From NCBI RefSeq assembly GCF_000213655.1, contig NC_015554.1:1426001-1490000 (forward strand): a stretch of DNA of 64,000 nucleotides, written 5' to 3'. Made by a program: the position numbers and the translations under genes. Positions 7,500 to 15,680 of this stretch are shown in pieces (within the stretch, counting starts at the first letter, position 1; each line of letters starts with the position of its first letter). The stretch comes from Alteromonas naphthalenivorans. GTDB taxonomy: Bacteria > Pseudomonadota > Gammaproteobacteria > Enterobacterales > Alteromonadaceae. The notes under the pieces are model-generated. The model worked only from the letters and a program-made list of their open reading frames with translations. It was not told the origin of the DNA and ran no database searches.

Positions 7500-7916
7500 G
7501 TTTTCGCTTATTTCTAAAACCACAGTTAACCATAAATTACCCCAACGCTCACGTCTATCTGCCGAATTCAACAATTTAGGTGAAGTGGTTTGATATTCAT
7601 TGAAAGAATGACGATTGGCAAATAGAGTAGCGGATACAGCACCTTTTTTAACTTTTTCTGCATCGTAAAAAACCGCCACGACTTGGTTGCATCTAGAACA
7701 TTGAATAAAGGAGGCTTGTTCTGAACCTTGCTTTAAAAAATTGACTGAGGCACTTGAGTTAACGCTTAACTTTCCAAGCGGATCTGATATGTACGCAAGA
7801 CTATGATGCTTACAAAAGTCGCAGTCACATTCTCTAGGTTGATAGCTTTCGATTGACTTAGGAAGTGATAGTTTTACGCGAACAGCTTCGCATGAGCATG
7901 AAGAGAAATAATCCAT
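7494..7916 (-). CDS. GFA/CENP-V-like zinc protein, cassette 13
   Basis: 140 residues with the cysteine layout of the glutathione-dependent formaldehyde-activating (GFA) fold: CSC near residue 7, CDCDFCKHH near 30 and CSRC near 78, which would bind zinc. The family includes S-(hydroxymethyl)glutathione synthase-like proteins, but many members have no known substrate. ATG at 7914-7916 is preceded by GAGGG six bases upstream. The gene ends within attC 13. Probably cytosolic. Confidence 0.8.
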   Translation of the reverse strand: MDYFSSCSCEAVRVKLSLPKSIESYQPRECDCDFCKHHSLAYISDPLGKLSVNSSASVNFLKQGSEQASFIQCSRCNQVVAVFYDAEKVKKGAVSATLFANRHSFNEYQTTSPKLLNSADRRERWGNLWLTVVLEISENT

Positions 7917-7940
7917 TTAACCCTCATAAATTAAACCTGC

Positions 7941-8056
7941 ACATAACACCCGCATAACGGGCAAAAATACGTAGGCTAGAATACCAAGCGAAGCGCAGGG
8001 AGCCTACGTTTTTTTGTCCCCAGCGAGCGCAGCGAGTGTTAATGCGCTTGTTAGTT
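7941..8056 (-). repeat. attC 14
   Basis: Boxes AACTAAC (8050-8056) and GTTATGT (7941-7947). It ends the reversed toxin-antitoxin cassette. Confidence 0.9.
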
Positions 8057-8113
8057 GCCGTAAATTCAACAGATGTGCTAACATTTGTGTGTACATTTCA
8101 TAAGGAGTTTATC
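8057..8113 (+). promoter_or_regulatory. Putative promoter/operator of the reversed toxin-antitoxin pair
   Basis: Because the pair points against the array it needs its own promoter. The short leader contains an imperfect inverted repeat (TGTGCTAACA ... TGTGTACA, 8072-8093) that could be the antitoxin operator, and TAAGGAG at 8101-8107 as ribosome site. Confidence 0.4.
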
Positions 8114-8398
8114 ATGGATACCCGTATTCAGTTTAGAGTAGATGAAGAAACTAAACGGCTAGCTCAGATAATGGCCGAAAGCCAAGGACGCACTTTAAGT
8201 GACGCTTGTAGGGAGCTTACGGAAGAACTCGCTGAACAGCAACGAAAAATAATTACTCATGATCAGTGGCTTACTGAAGAGGTTAATGCTGCGTTCAGTA
8301 AATTAGAGAGTGGGCAAAGCAAGTTTGTCAGTCATGAAGAAGCGAACTTGGACATGGAAGCTCGAAAAATGAAAATTAGGAATAAAGCCAAAAAATGA
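8114..8398 (+). CDS. RelB/DinJ-family antitoxin (cassette 14, reversed)
   Basis: 94 residues. The N-terminal ribbon-helix-helix motif (TRIQFRVDEETKRLAQIMAE, residues 3-22, then GRTLSDACRELTEEL) is that of RelB/DinJ antitoxins, followed by a charged toxin-binding tail. The ATG has TAAGGAG seven bases upstream; longer forms run into attC 14. Its stop overlaps the toxin start as ATGA, implying coupled translation. It is the only gene pair in the array on the plus strand. Confidence 0.85.
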   Translation: MDTRIQFRVDEETKRLAQIMAESQGRTLSDACRELTEELAEQQRKIITHDQWLTEEVNAAFSKLESGQSKFVSHEEANLDMEARKMKIRNKAKK

Positions 8399-8676
8399 TC
8401 TTATGGGAAAAAAGTTCGTTGGACGATCGTGAGGCTATTTTCGAGTTTTTATACGAATTTAACCCATTAGCAGCAGAAAACACTGATGCAATAATTGAGA
8501 AGAAAGTTGAAAACTTGAACCAGCAACCTTTTATGGGAGTGGAGAGAGAGGGTATACCGGGAAGACTGTTAATAATTCCAGAGGTTTCAATGATCGTTTC
8601 ATATTTCATAAAAGACGACATTATTCACATTCTTCGAGTTTTACACCAAAAGCAAAAATTTCCTGTAGGCAACTAA
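8395..8676 (+). CDS. RelE/ParE-family toxin (cassette 14, reversed)
   Basis: 93 residues with the ParE/RelE pattern: an N-terminal ILWEKSSLDDREAIFEFLYE, NPLAAENTDAIIEKKVENL in the helical hairpin, P.MGVEREGIPGRLLIIPE around 47-64 and the C-terminal IHILRVLHQKQKFP. It targets either gyrase or mRNA; not decidable here. The stop codon lies in the opening box of attC 15, so the gene fills the cassette exactly. Confidence 0.87.
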   Translation: MILWEKSSLDDREAIFEFLYEFNPLAAENTDAIIEKKVENLNQQPFMGVEREGIPGRLLIIPEVSMIVSYFIKDDIIHILRVLHQKQKFPVGN

Positions 8677-8778
8677 CTTTAAGCTAAGCGGCGCAGTTGC
8701 GTGGGGCATAATGGCGAAGCCGCCCCGCGTAAATGCGTCCGAACGACCGAAGGGAGTGACTTGAGCGCTTTGTTAGAA
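8671..8778 (-). repeat. attC 15
   Basis: Boxes TTCTAAC (8772-8778) and GTTAGTT (8671-8677). Confidence 0.9.
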
Positions 8779-9089
8779 GCAGAGCCTGTTCCTTTGGCCT
8801 AGTTAAAAAACTAATAAAGTCAGCATACGATTGATTATTAACACAAACAAGTAAAACAACAGCGCAGTGATGGTATTGACTTGACTGAAGCAAGCCGCCC
8901 TATGAGTTGCCGAGTGCAATGGCGCTTGCCGGGTAAAATAAGAACTTGTTGGTAAAGCGCCTATTGCGCAACCTTTGAAGTAAGCGCGGTGACATTAAAA
9001 CTACCAAAGCTTGGGCGATGTTGGAAACAACAGAATAGGGTGGTTGAACTGATATTTTTATAAAGCCAAATGTAGTTTAGGCTGACGCC
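8779..9089 (-). repeat. ORF-less cassette 15, family B copy 2
   Basis: Homologous to 7080-7390. The short frame seen in other copies is present but ends early (a stop after ...MLTLLVF). No supported gene. Confidence 0.85.
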
Positions 9090-9197
9090 TTCTAACTTTC
9101 CAATAACGGGCGCATACATGTGGGGCATAATGGCGAAGCCGCCCCGCGTGTATGCGTCCCAGCGAACGCAGTGAGTGTGTTGATTGGCTTGTTATGC
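9090..9197 (-). repeat. attC 16
   Basis: Boxes GCATAAC (9191-9197) and GTTAGAA (9090-9096). Confidence 0.9.
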
Positions 9198-9683
9198 CCG
9201 TATTGATGAGTCTGGATGTGCTTTAATGTAATCGTCTATTAACGCCATGATATTGTCCTCGTATTTATAAAATTCTTTATCCAATGCATCCAGCAATTTT
9301 TCATATGCGGTAGATTTTTCGAAGACTTTTAGTTGTTTCCATCTGGCTTCTCTATCCGCTGACGGTGTTGAGTTTGGAAACCAAGAAGTGGCTTTATTGA
9401 AAAGTTGAACAGACTTTATCGCCCCTATTTCCTCAAGTGCTTTTATAGTTTCCAGCGTGTAATCGCCTGACGAGTTCCAGAAAAACTGGTCGAAACCTCC
9501 GTTATTAATTTGTCCTTCACAAGTCTCCGCAAGGTAAATTACTTTAGAAGCATGTGAGAGTCTTTCGATGTGTAAAGTTAGTTCGTCTCCTTCGTCCCAG
9601 AGAATTTCTTGAATGCAATCCAAGACGGCATCCGTTGTATTCTTATCCTTGAAAAAATCCTTGAACTTCAAACTTCGCTCCAT
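9192..9683 (-). CDS. DUF4375-like protein, cassette 16
   Basis: 163 residues, soluble. The central AETCEGQINNGGFDQFFWNSSGDYTLETIKALEEIGA is the hallmark of the DUF4375 (DMP19-like) family: a QxNNGGFxQFFxNS stretch followed by a helix. Family members are widespread in accessory regions; their role is unclear. The ATG at 9681-9683 is only a few bases inside the cassette and has no ribosome site, so translation may depend on an upstream cassette-external leader. The gene ends in attC 16. Confidence 0.78.
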   Translation of the reverse strand: MERSLKFKDFFKDKNTTDAVLDCIQEILWDEGDELTLHIERLSHASKVIYLAETCEGQINNGGFDQFFWNSSGDYTLETIKALEEIGAIKSVQLFNKATSWFPNSTPSADREARWKQLKVFEKSTAYEKLLDALDKEFYKYEDNIMALIDDYIKAHPDSSIRA

Positions 9684-9686
9684 AGG

Positions 9687-9794
9687 GCATAACTTTTCAA
9701 TAACGGGCGCAGACATGTGGGGCATAATGGCGAAGCCGCCCCGCGTGTATGCGTCCCAGCGAACGAAGTGAGCGAGTTTATTGAGTTGTTATAG
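9687..9794 (-). repeat. attC 17
   Basis: Boxes CTATAAC (9788-9794) and GTTATGC (9687-9693). Confidence 0.9.
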
Positions 9795-10251
9795 GGAGAC
9801 CTTCCCAGCCCTCTAACTTTATTTTTGTACAAGTATTAACTAGCTCTGTTGAAAGACTTTCCGCAGATTGAGTTATTTGTTGTAATTCTTCAAAAGTAAT
9901 AGTTACTCCATCTTTTGTATTTGAAATAATAATCTCTTTAAAGTCACCATCAAACAAATCTAGCATTAATGGATTGTGAGCAACTATATTTCGTTTTTCT
10001 GCTAATTTCTTAGCTTTCTTCAACCCTTGAATTAAATCTGCTTTGTTCTGCTCAACAAATTCTAATGTACCTAAAAGATCAATGATTACGTCAACACGTT
10101 GTGAGAATCGCATCTTACTTATATGAGCATAAGTGGGATCTTTTAGCCAATCTATTAGGCAGTTATGAGTTGTTCTTTCAATCGAGCCAAATGCAATAAA
10201 TAACCTGCCAATAAGAACAGCCCATTTGTCATTTAGATCAACAATTTTCAC
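9778..10251 (-). CDS. HEPN-motif protein, cassette 17
   Basis: About 158 residues, helical. The segment LAEKRNIVAHNPL (about residues 85-97) has the R-N-x3-H arrangement of HEPN-domain ribonucleases, placed after a long helix as in that fold. HEPN proteins act as RNA-cutting toxins or phage-defence effectors; others are inactive binders. No nucleotidyltransferase (MNT) partner lies next to it in the cassette. The start is uncertain: GTG at 10249-10251 has AGGGAG 11 bases upstream, while GTG at 10261-10263 overlaps that site. The stop falls in attC 17. Confidence 0.65.
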   Translation of the reverse strand: MKIVDLNDKWAVLIGRLFIAFGSIERTTHNCLIDWLKDPTYAHISKMRFSQRVDVIIDLLGTLEFVEQNKADLIQGLKKAKKLAEKRNIVAHNPLMLDLFDGDFKEIIISNTKDGVTITFEELQQITQSAESLSTELVNTCTKIKLEGWEGLPITTQ

Positions 10252-10266
10252 CAAACCTATCACTCC

Positions 10267-10382
10267 CTATAACTTCCCACTAAGGGGCGATAACATATGG
10301 GCTAAAATTAGGAACGAAGTGACGCAGCCCATGTGTTAGCGTCCCAGCGAGCGAAGCGAGTGCCTTGAGTGGTTTGTTATAA
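10267..10382 (-). repeat. attC 18
   Basis: Boxes TTATAAC (10376-10382) and GTTATAG (10267-10273). Confidence 0.9.
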
Positions 10383-10395
10383 GCCACTGTTTAAA

Positions 10396-10680
10396 TTAAC
10401 TTAGTACTAGCCAAAGGCCAAATAACAACGCAATAAGTTTTAATGCAAGTTCTCCGACTGACAGTAGAGCAACTTTTTTTGAGGCATCTGGATTAGACCA
10501 ACCACCGGCGAGATCCTCATCTAGTGTTACGAAATGGCCCAGAAAAATTAAAAATAAAATTATCAGACCTGGTACACCTGAAATTACTTGATATTGCTCT
10601 ATTCCTAACAACCTTAACAAGGCAGATAGCACTAGGGAAATGAAAAGAGTAGTACCAAAAATAATCTGAAATTTTTTCAT
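10396..10680 (-). CDS. Membrane protein with three predicted helices, cassette 18
   Basis: 94 residues. Hydrophobic segments at about 6-24, 32-51 (ISGVPGLIILFLIFLGHFVT) and 73-93, with an acidic loop LDEDLAGGWSNPDASKK between the second and third. Inner membrane; no family recognised. ATG at 10678-10680 has a weak ribosome site. Confidence 0.68.
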   Translation of the reverse strand: MKKFQIIFGTTLFISLVLSALLRLLGIEQYQVISGVPGLIILFLIFLGHFVTLDEDLAGGWSNPDASKKVALLSVGELALKLIALLFGLWLVLS

Positions 10681-10692
10681 CTACAACGTGGC

Positions 10693-10797
10693 TTATAACT
10701 TTAAGCTAACGGGCGCAAACGTAGCGGCATAATAGCGAAGCGCCGCTGCGTTTGTGTCCCAGTGACCAAAGGGAACGTGTTTAGCGCTTTGTTATAT
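10693..10797 (-). repeat. attC 19
   Basis: Boxes ATATAAC (10791-10797) and GTTATAA (10693-10699). Confidence 0.9.
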
Positions 10798-10798
10798 G

Positions 10799-11356
10799 CT
10801 AACAGTTTAGTTTCGGTAACCACTGTACTTCTCCTGATTTTTTCTTGAAAACTATTGGAACAAGTTGTCTACGTTGACCTGAAACTTCAAATTCTGGGAC
10901 GGTTACTTTGAGAGTGTTTCCAATGCTTTCGGTTATGCTTATAGACTCACTATAAGACATATTGTATTCGAAGACTGAGCCACGATATTTTTGCTTTACA
11001 ACGCCTCCGACTAGTATTCGTTTTTTCCACTCTTTAAGCGATACAAGTAATGATTTTTCTTCATTAAATTGTATTGCAATAGAGTCTGAATGTAGCTTGA
11101 TTTCTTTATTTTTTTCTAAGACAAAACCAATTTCCAAAACAAATGAACCGTTGCTTGTCTCTAGCAAATGAGTTTGCATAGTTATACCGTCTTCGATAGT
11201 TATTTCTAGGCGCACTTTATTGCTATTCGCGTCGCATGTGCGAGATGCGGCTTGCCCAAGAGGGTGGAAAGGTTGGTAATAAGATCCTCTAGGTTTGGCT
11301 ATACAGCCAACTAAAGCTAATGAAAGAATTATTAGTAAAAAGCACGAATGTTTCAT
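10799..11356 (-). CDS. Predicted lipoprotein, cassette 19
   Basis: 185 residues with a type II signal peptide: MKHSCFLLIILSLALVGC, lipobox LVGC at 15-18. The mature part is rich in beta strands (VRLEITIEDGITMQTHLLE, GSFVLEIGFVL) and ends in a cysteine. Probably anchored to the outer or inner membrane facing the periplasm. ATG at 11354-11356; the upstream in-frame extension runs through attC 20. Function unknown. Confidence 0.75.
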   Translation of the reverse strand: MKHSCFLLIILSLALVGCIAKPRGSYYQPFHPLGQAASRTCDANSNKVRLEITIEDGITMQTHLLETSNGSFVLEIGFVLEKNKEIKLHSDSIAIQFNEEKSLLVSLKEWKKRILVGGVVKQKYRGSVFEYNMSYSESISITESIGNTLKVTVPEFEVSGQRRQLVPIVFKKKSGEVQWLPKLNC

Positions 11357-11359
11357 GGC

Positions 11360-11467
11360 ATATAACTTTAAGCTAAGGGGCGCAGATGCGTGGGGCATAA
11401 TGGCGAAGCCGCCCCGCGTATAGGCGTCCCAGCGACCGAAGGGAGTGGCTTAAGCGCTTTGTTAGAA
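11360..11467 (-). repeat. attC 20
   Basis: Boxes TTCTAAC (11461-11467) and GTTATAT (11360-11366). Confidence 0.9.
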
Positions 11468-11778
11468 GCAGAGCCTATACCTTTGGCCTTATTAAAAACT
11501 AATAAAGCCAGCATACGATTGATTGTTAAAGCAAACAAGCAAAATGCCAGCGCAGTGATGTTGCTGATCTGACTGAAGCAAGCCGCCATTTGAACTAGCA
11601 AACGCAATGGCGCTTACCGAGTAAAATAAGAATTTGGCGATAAAGCGCCTATTGCGCGACCTTTGAATTTAAAGCGGCGAAGTTAAAAGCACCTAAAGCC
11701 AGAGCGATGTTGGGAACAACAGGTGAGGGCGGTTGAATTGATATTTTTATACAGCCAAACGCAGTTTAGGCTGACGCC
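11468..11778 (-). repeat. ORF-less cassette 20, family B copy 3
   Basis: Homologous to 7080-7390, with identical boundary heptamers. The short frame is open here (MAACFSQI.NITALAFCLF) but without a ribosome site. Confidence 0.85.
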
Positions 11779-11887
11779 TTCTAACTTTTAAATAAGGGGC
11801 GCAGGCATGTGGGGCATAATGGCGAAGCCGCCCCGCATGTATGCGTCCCAGCCCGCGCAGCGGGCGTGCTTAATTTTTTTGTTATAA
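11779..11887 (-). repeat. attC 21
   Basis: Boxes TTATAAC (11881-11887) and GTTAGAA (11779-11785). Confidence 0.9.
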
Positions 11888-11918
11888 GCCATTTTAAATA
11901 CAACCTAGTTTAGCTACG

Positions 11919-12200
11919 TTAATCACCACAGCCACCACCAGAATCTGAACCCTCATTCCCCGAATATAGATTGCTACTACCAGAACCGTCCGCAACAGGA
12001 TTGCGACCTTTTACTTTGGGGTTTATTGAGCGAAGGACAACCAAAGTAATAGCAGGCCCACCTATTGGAATAAGCCAATTGACAAGTAAGGTAATAGCTC
12101 GAGAGCTATTATTGATAAACAATGTGCTGTGAACCGCTAGAGTATTAAAAAATGCCCAAGCCAAATGAACACACACAATCCCAGCTAATAAGTAAACCAT
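11919..12200 (-). CDS. Small membrane protein with Gly/Ser-rich tail, cassette 21
   Basis: 93 residues: two hydrophobic segments (about 2-22 and 36-57, with LVNWLIPIGGPAITLVVLR), then a flexible tail ending SNEGSDSGGGCGD-like. The W-x-P-x-G pattern in the second helix recalls the PLDc_N-type membrane module. Cassette 33 encodes a protein with the same plan. ATG at 12198-12200 with AGGAAAA upstream. Confidence 0.7.
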   Translation of the reverse strand: MVYLLAGIVCVHLAWAFFNTLAVHSTLFINNSSRAITLLVNWLIPIGGPAITLVVLRSINPKVKGRNPVADGSGSSNLYSGNEGSDSGGGCGD

Positions 12201-12221
12201 AAGTTAGGTTTTCCTAGTGGC

Positions 12222-12329
12222 ATATAACTTTAAGCTAAGGGGCGCAGATGCGTGGGGCATAATGGCGAAGCCGCCCCGCGTATAGGCGTCCCAGCGACCG
12301 AAGGGAGTGGCTTAAGCGCTTTGTTAGAA
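12222..12329 (-). repeat. attC 22
   Basis: Boxes TTCTAAC (12323-12329) and GTTATAT (12222-12228); the left box differs by one base from the complement of cassette 21's opening box. Confidence 0.88.
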
Positions 12330-12640
12330 GCAGAGCCTTTACCTTTGGAAGTTCTAAAAACTAATAAAGCCAGCATACGATTGATTGTTAAAGCAAACAA
12401 GTAAAATGCCAATGGAGTAATGTTGGTGATTTGACTAGAGCAAGCCGCCATTTGAGCTACCAAGTGCAATGGCGCTTGCTAAATTGAATTAAGAACTTGG
12501 CGATAAAGCGCCTATTGCGCGACCTTTGAAGTTAATGCGGCGAAGTTAAAACCACCAAAAGCCAGGGCGATTTTGATACAGCAGGTGAGGGCGGTTGAAC
12601 TGGAATTTTTATAAAGCCAAACGCAGTTTAGGCTGACGCC
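12330..12640 (-). repeat. ORF-less cassette 22, family B copy 4
   Basis: Homologous to 7080-7390. No supported gene. Confidence 0.85.
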
Positions 12641-12748
12641 TTCTAACTTTCCAATAACGGGCGCAGACATGTGGGGCATAATGGCGAAGCCGCCCCGCGT
12701 GTATGCGTCCCAGCGAACGCAGTGAGTGTGTTGATTGGGTTGTTATGT
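12641..12748 (-). repeat. attC 23
   Basis: Boxes ACATAAC (12742-12748) and GTTAGAA (12641-12647). Confidence 0.9.
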
Positions 12749-12754
12749 ACGTTG

Positions 12755-13024
12755 CTAAAACTGCCTTTCACATGGTATTCCGTCATTGTCGCCGTCCATT
12801 TTTGTATTTGGGCAGTTTTCTAAGAAAAATTTTGCTTCTTCATAAGATGTCATTTGACTGCAATGTTGTCTACCATCGCAACGAAATGAAAAACGGTCTG
12901 CTTGAATTAGAGTTTCTTGGGTAGGTAAGGCAGGTTGTGGCAATACTTCCACGTTTTGATCGTTCTTGGAATAAATAAAGACACCAACTAGAACGGCTAA
13001 AAGTAGTAATAATTTCTTTAACAT
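12755..13024 (-). CDS. Excalibur-domain protein with N-terminal anchor, cassette 23
   Basis: 89 residues: an N-terminal hydrophobic segment (MLKKLLLLLAVLVGVFIYS), a proline-rich linker and a C-terminal Excalibur domain with CSQMTSYEEAKFFLENCP followed by DGDNDGIPCE, the DxDxDGxxCE calcium-binding loop. Two cysteine pairs are likely oxidised outside the cytoplasm. It is a surface or periplasmic accessory domain. ATG at 13022-13024 follows GGGAAGAA. Confidence 0.85.
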   Translation of the reverse strand: MLKKLLLLLAVLVGVFIYSKNDQNVEVLPQPALPTQETLIQADRFSFRCDGRQHCSQMTSYEEAKFFLENCPNTKMDGDNDGIPCERQF

Positions 13025-13043
13025 CTAAATTTCTTCCCTGAGT

Positions 13044-13149
13044 ACATAACTTTTAAATAAGGGGCGCATACACATGGGCTATAATGCGAAGCAGTCCATG
13101 TGTATGCGTCCCAGCGAACGAAGTGAGTGAATTAATTTTTTTGTTATAC
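13044..13149 (-). repeat. attC 24
   Basis: Boxes GTATAAC (13143-13149) and GTTATGT (13044-13050). Complementarity with the cassette start extends beyond the heptamer (GTTATGTAC/GTACATAAC). Confidence 0.9.
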
Positions 13150-13153
13150 GCAA

Positions 13154-13573
13154 TCACGATAAGACCTCTTGAGCAGTGTTACTTTCTTCTTGAAATTTAC
13201 CTTCTTTATCAGGCCAAATACATTGAAGAGCGTCAAACTTTTCAATGCTATATATACTAACAGCTGCCCTTAAGTATTCCTCTTTGTTGAGTTCGCTAAT
13301 TTTACTAAATTTGACCGGATAGCCTTTTATAACCTCTTCACTTAATTGGTTATTGGTAAATCGTTGACCGTTCCTGATTAACTGTCCAATATCGTTGATA
13401 AGTGAGTGCATCAATGAGGTATCCAATCCAGACATGATGATTTCAGGATGATCAAGCGTTTCAGTAAAACCTATTGAATATGAAAAGCTCGGAGCATCCT
13501 TGCTAAAAACAGAAAGAACATGCCAACCATGTTTCTTAATGTCATCTTCTACTTTTCCCATTACATCCGACAT
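13154..13573 (-). CDS. DUF4262 protein, cassette 24
   Basis: 139 residues. The motif order GWHVLSVFSKDAPSFSYSIGF, then TLDHPEIIMSGL, is diagnostic for DUF4262, a soluble family of unknown function often found near immunity or toxin genes. ATG at 13571-13573 is taken as start; a GTG two codons upstream is closer to the AGGA site and is also possible. Confidence 0.85.
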   Translation of the reverse strand: MSDVMGKVEDDIKKHGWHVLSVFSKDAPSFSYSIGFTETLDHPEIIMSGLDTSLMHSLINDIGQLIRNGQRFTNNQLSEEVIKGYPVKFSKISELNKEEYLRAAVSIYSIEKFDALQCIWPDKEGKFQEESNTAQEVLS

Positions 13574-13594
13574 ATTCACAGGTTCCTAGTTTGC

Positions 13595-13702
13595 GTATAA
13601 CTTTTCAATAACGGGCGCAGGCGCGAAGGGCATAATGGCGAAGCCGCCCTGCGTGTATGCGTCCCAGTGAACGAAGTGAGTGAGTTTATTGAGTTGTTAT
13701 AT
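13595..13702 (-). repeat. attC 25
   Basis: Boxes ATATAAC (13696-13702) and GTTATAC (13595-13601). Confidence 0.9.
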
Positions 13703-14029
13703 TCGTTCATAAATCGCGCCGAAAATTGTAAAAAGTACCAAGCTAGTCCATATCCATAAAGCTACTATATTCGATTTATATCCGCCTTGGCCAAGCTTTG
13801 AACTACTACCTGCAAGTTCTTTGAAAGCCTCTGAAAGAGTTTTCTTCCTAATAAAACCGAAAGATACGGGTAAGCCTATAGATAAAATACCCCCAATTGT
13901 GAGCGGCCATATTTGATTATTTGGCACTTCAACAAGATTGTAGATTGCGATGCCAACTAATAACCCAGATAGAAATAATAGGAAATGGCATAAACTAATC
14001 AGCACTGACGGTTCGTGCTCATGATTCAT
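13697..14029 (-). CDS. Membrane protein with three predicted helices, cassette 25
   Basis: 110 residues. Hydrophobic segments at about 9-32 (VLISLCHFLLFLSGLLVGIA), 40-58 and 86-105. The loop between the second and third carries RKKTLSEAFKELAGSSSK. ATG at 14027-14029, with GAGGAAA ten bases upstream; a TTG two codons earlier is an alternative. It ends inside attC 25. No family recognised. Confidence 0.68.
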   Translation of the reverse strand: MNHEHEPSVLISLCHFLLFLSGLLVGIAIYNLVEVPNNQIWPLTIGGILSIGLPVSFGFIRKKTLSEAFKELAGSSSKLGQGGYKSNIVALWIWTSLVLFTIFGAIYERI

Positions 14030-14049
14030 GGTCAATATTTCCTCAAAGA

Positions 14050-14157
14050 ATATAACTTTCCAATAACGGGCGCAGACATGTGGGGCATAATGGCGAAGCC
14101 GCCCCGCGTGTATGCGTCCCAGCGAACGAAGTGAGTGTGTTGATTGGGTTGTTAAGT
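14050..14157 (-). repeat. attC 26
   Basis: Boxes ACTTAAC (14151-14157) and GTTATAT (14050-14056). Confidence 0.9.
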
Positions 14158-14160
14158 GCT

Positions 14161-14688
14161 CTACGCATTTTCTAAAAACAACTTTGCTTTTTTTGGCGAT
14201 GTGAGATGCACCAACTGAATACCATTAAGTGATTCGCTTGCGAAAAGCTTGGCGTATTTACGCTTGGTTTTCCAGTAGTTTTGTAGCATCCACAGGATGA
14301 CGGATTCGGAAGACAAAAAATTACGCCGAAAGGATTCTCTATTTCCTGTACCTGCCCAGATTTCCTGTTTTGATGTTGAGCGTTTAAACGAGCGAATGAG
14401 GATTTGCTTAAACGTATGAAAAAAGCTGTAATCCAACCAAATAATTGTGTCCACGTATTGCCACTTGAGCGAATTAGTTTTGGATTGATTGCCATCTAAT
14501 ACCCAAGCCTCTTTTTCTAAGTGAGCTTTAAGCAAAGACAAAAATTCTTCGGTTTCCAGTTGCTCCCAATTTGGCAACCAAAACAGCGCATCCATTTCTA
14601 TGTACTGAATACCTAGCTTTTGAGCAAGCAAGTAACTGAAATGAGATTTACCGCTTCCGCTTGTACCGATGACATTGATTCTTTTCAT
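14161..14688 (-). CDS. P-loop kinase-like NTPase, cassette 26
   Basis: 175 residues. The Walker A motif GTSGSGKS lies at 7-14, followed by DALFWLPNWEQ and WVLDGNQSK, then IWLDYSFF (Walker B-like). The arrangement is that of the adenylate-kinase-like family often annotated as DNA topology modulation protein FlaR or shikimate-kinase-like; the substrate is unknown. ATG at 14686-14688 lacks a good ribosome site; a start 11 codons upstream would begin in the attC. Confidence 0.82.
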   Translation of the reverse strand: MKRINVIGTSGSGKSHFSYLLAQKLGIQYIEMDALFWLPNWEQLETEEFLSLLKAHLEKEAWVLDGNQSKTNSLKWQYVDTIIWLDYSFFHTFKQILIRSFKRSTSKQEIWAGTGNRESFRRNFLSSESVILWMLQNYWKTKRKYAKLFASESLNGIQLVHLTSPKKAKLFLENA

Positions 14689-14708
14689 TGTGATGAAGCC
14701 TGACTGGC

Positions 14709-14826
14709 ACTTAACTCCCAAATAAGGGGCAATAACACGTAGGCTAAACTTGGGAGCAAAGCGACCTGAGCCTACGTGTTATTGTCCCAGAGAGCGCCAG
14801 CGAACGACTTAATTTGTTTGTTATAA
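14709..14826 (-). repeat. attC 27
   Basis: Boxes TTATAAC (14820-14826) and GTTAAGT (14709-14715); complementarity with the cassette start extends to GTTAAGTGC. Confidence 0.9.
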
Positions 14827-15156
14827 ATGATTTACTGATAAAGCTGCAAGTAAAAAGAGCATGCTTTTGGTTTTTCTGATGATGTTTTTTAAAACCAGCC
14901 ATGGCGCGTATTGAACTTAAGCGGCGTTTAAAAATGTTACTGAATGACAGTTACCTTCGAAGTAGCAACTGCAAATACTGAAACAACAATAAAAGTAAAA
15001 GGCGACGGCCTTAAAGAACACTTCAATGAAAAAAGGCGACAAACAACCGCGTTGCTTACGCAGTCGAATGTTTGCAAACTGACACTGCTAATTGAAAAGA
15101 AAAACGTGAAGTGACTGACGATTTAAAAAGAGTTTAACCGCAAATTGCGACATGGT
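14827..15156 (-). repeat. ORF-less cassette 27 (unique type)
   Basis: About 330 bp between two intact attC sites, unrelated by eye to families A and B. The longest minus-strand frame starting near the cassette opening is about 21 codons (MSQFAVKLFLN...). No supported gene on either strand. Confidence 0.75.
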
Positions 15157-15264
15157 TTATAACTTTAAGCTAAGGGGCGCAGATGCGTGGGGCATAATGG
15201 CGAAGCCGCCCCGCGTATAGGCGTCCCAGCGACCGAAGGGAGAGGCTTAAGCGCTTTGTTAGAA
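15157..15264 (-). repeat. attC 28
   Basis: Boxes TTCTAAC (15258-15264) and GTTATAA (15157-15163). Confidence 0.9.
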
Positions 15265-15573
15265 GCAGAGCCTGTTCCTTTGGCTTTTTAAAAACTAATA
15301 AAGCCAGCATACGATTGATCGTTAAAGCAAACAAGCAAAATGCCAGTACAGTGATGTAGGTGATTTGACTGAAGCAAGCCGACCCATGAATTACCAAGTG
15401 CAATGGCGCTTGCTGGCCTCGAATAAGAACTTGGCGATAAAGCGCATATTGCGCAACCTTTTAAGTACGCGCGGTAACATTAAAACTACCAATGCTTTGG
15501 CGATGATTGAAACAACAGGTGAGGGTAGTTGTACGGTTTTTTTGCTAAACCAATAGTAGTTTAGGCTGACGCC
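15265..15573 (-). repeat. ORF-less cassette 28, family B copy 5
   Basis: Homologous to 7080-7390; the short frame shifts near its end relative to other copies. No supported gene. Confidence 0.85.
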
Positions 15574-15680
15574 TTCTAACTTTAAGCTAAGCGGCGCAGT
15601 TGCGTGGGGCATAATGGCGAAGCCGCTCCGCGTAACTGCGTCCGAACGACCGAAGGGAGTGACTTGAGCGCTTTGTTAGA
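15574..15680 (-). repeat. attC 29
   Basis: Boxes TTCTAAC (15674-15680) and GTTAGAA (15574-15580). Confidence 0.9.
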
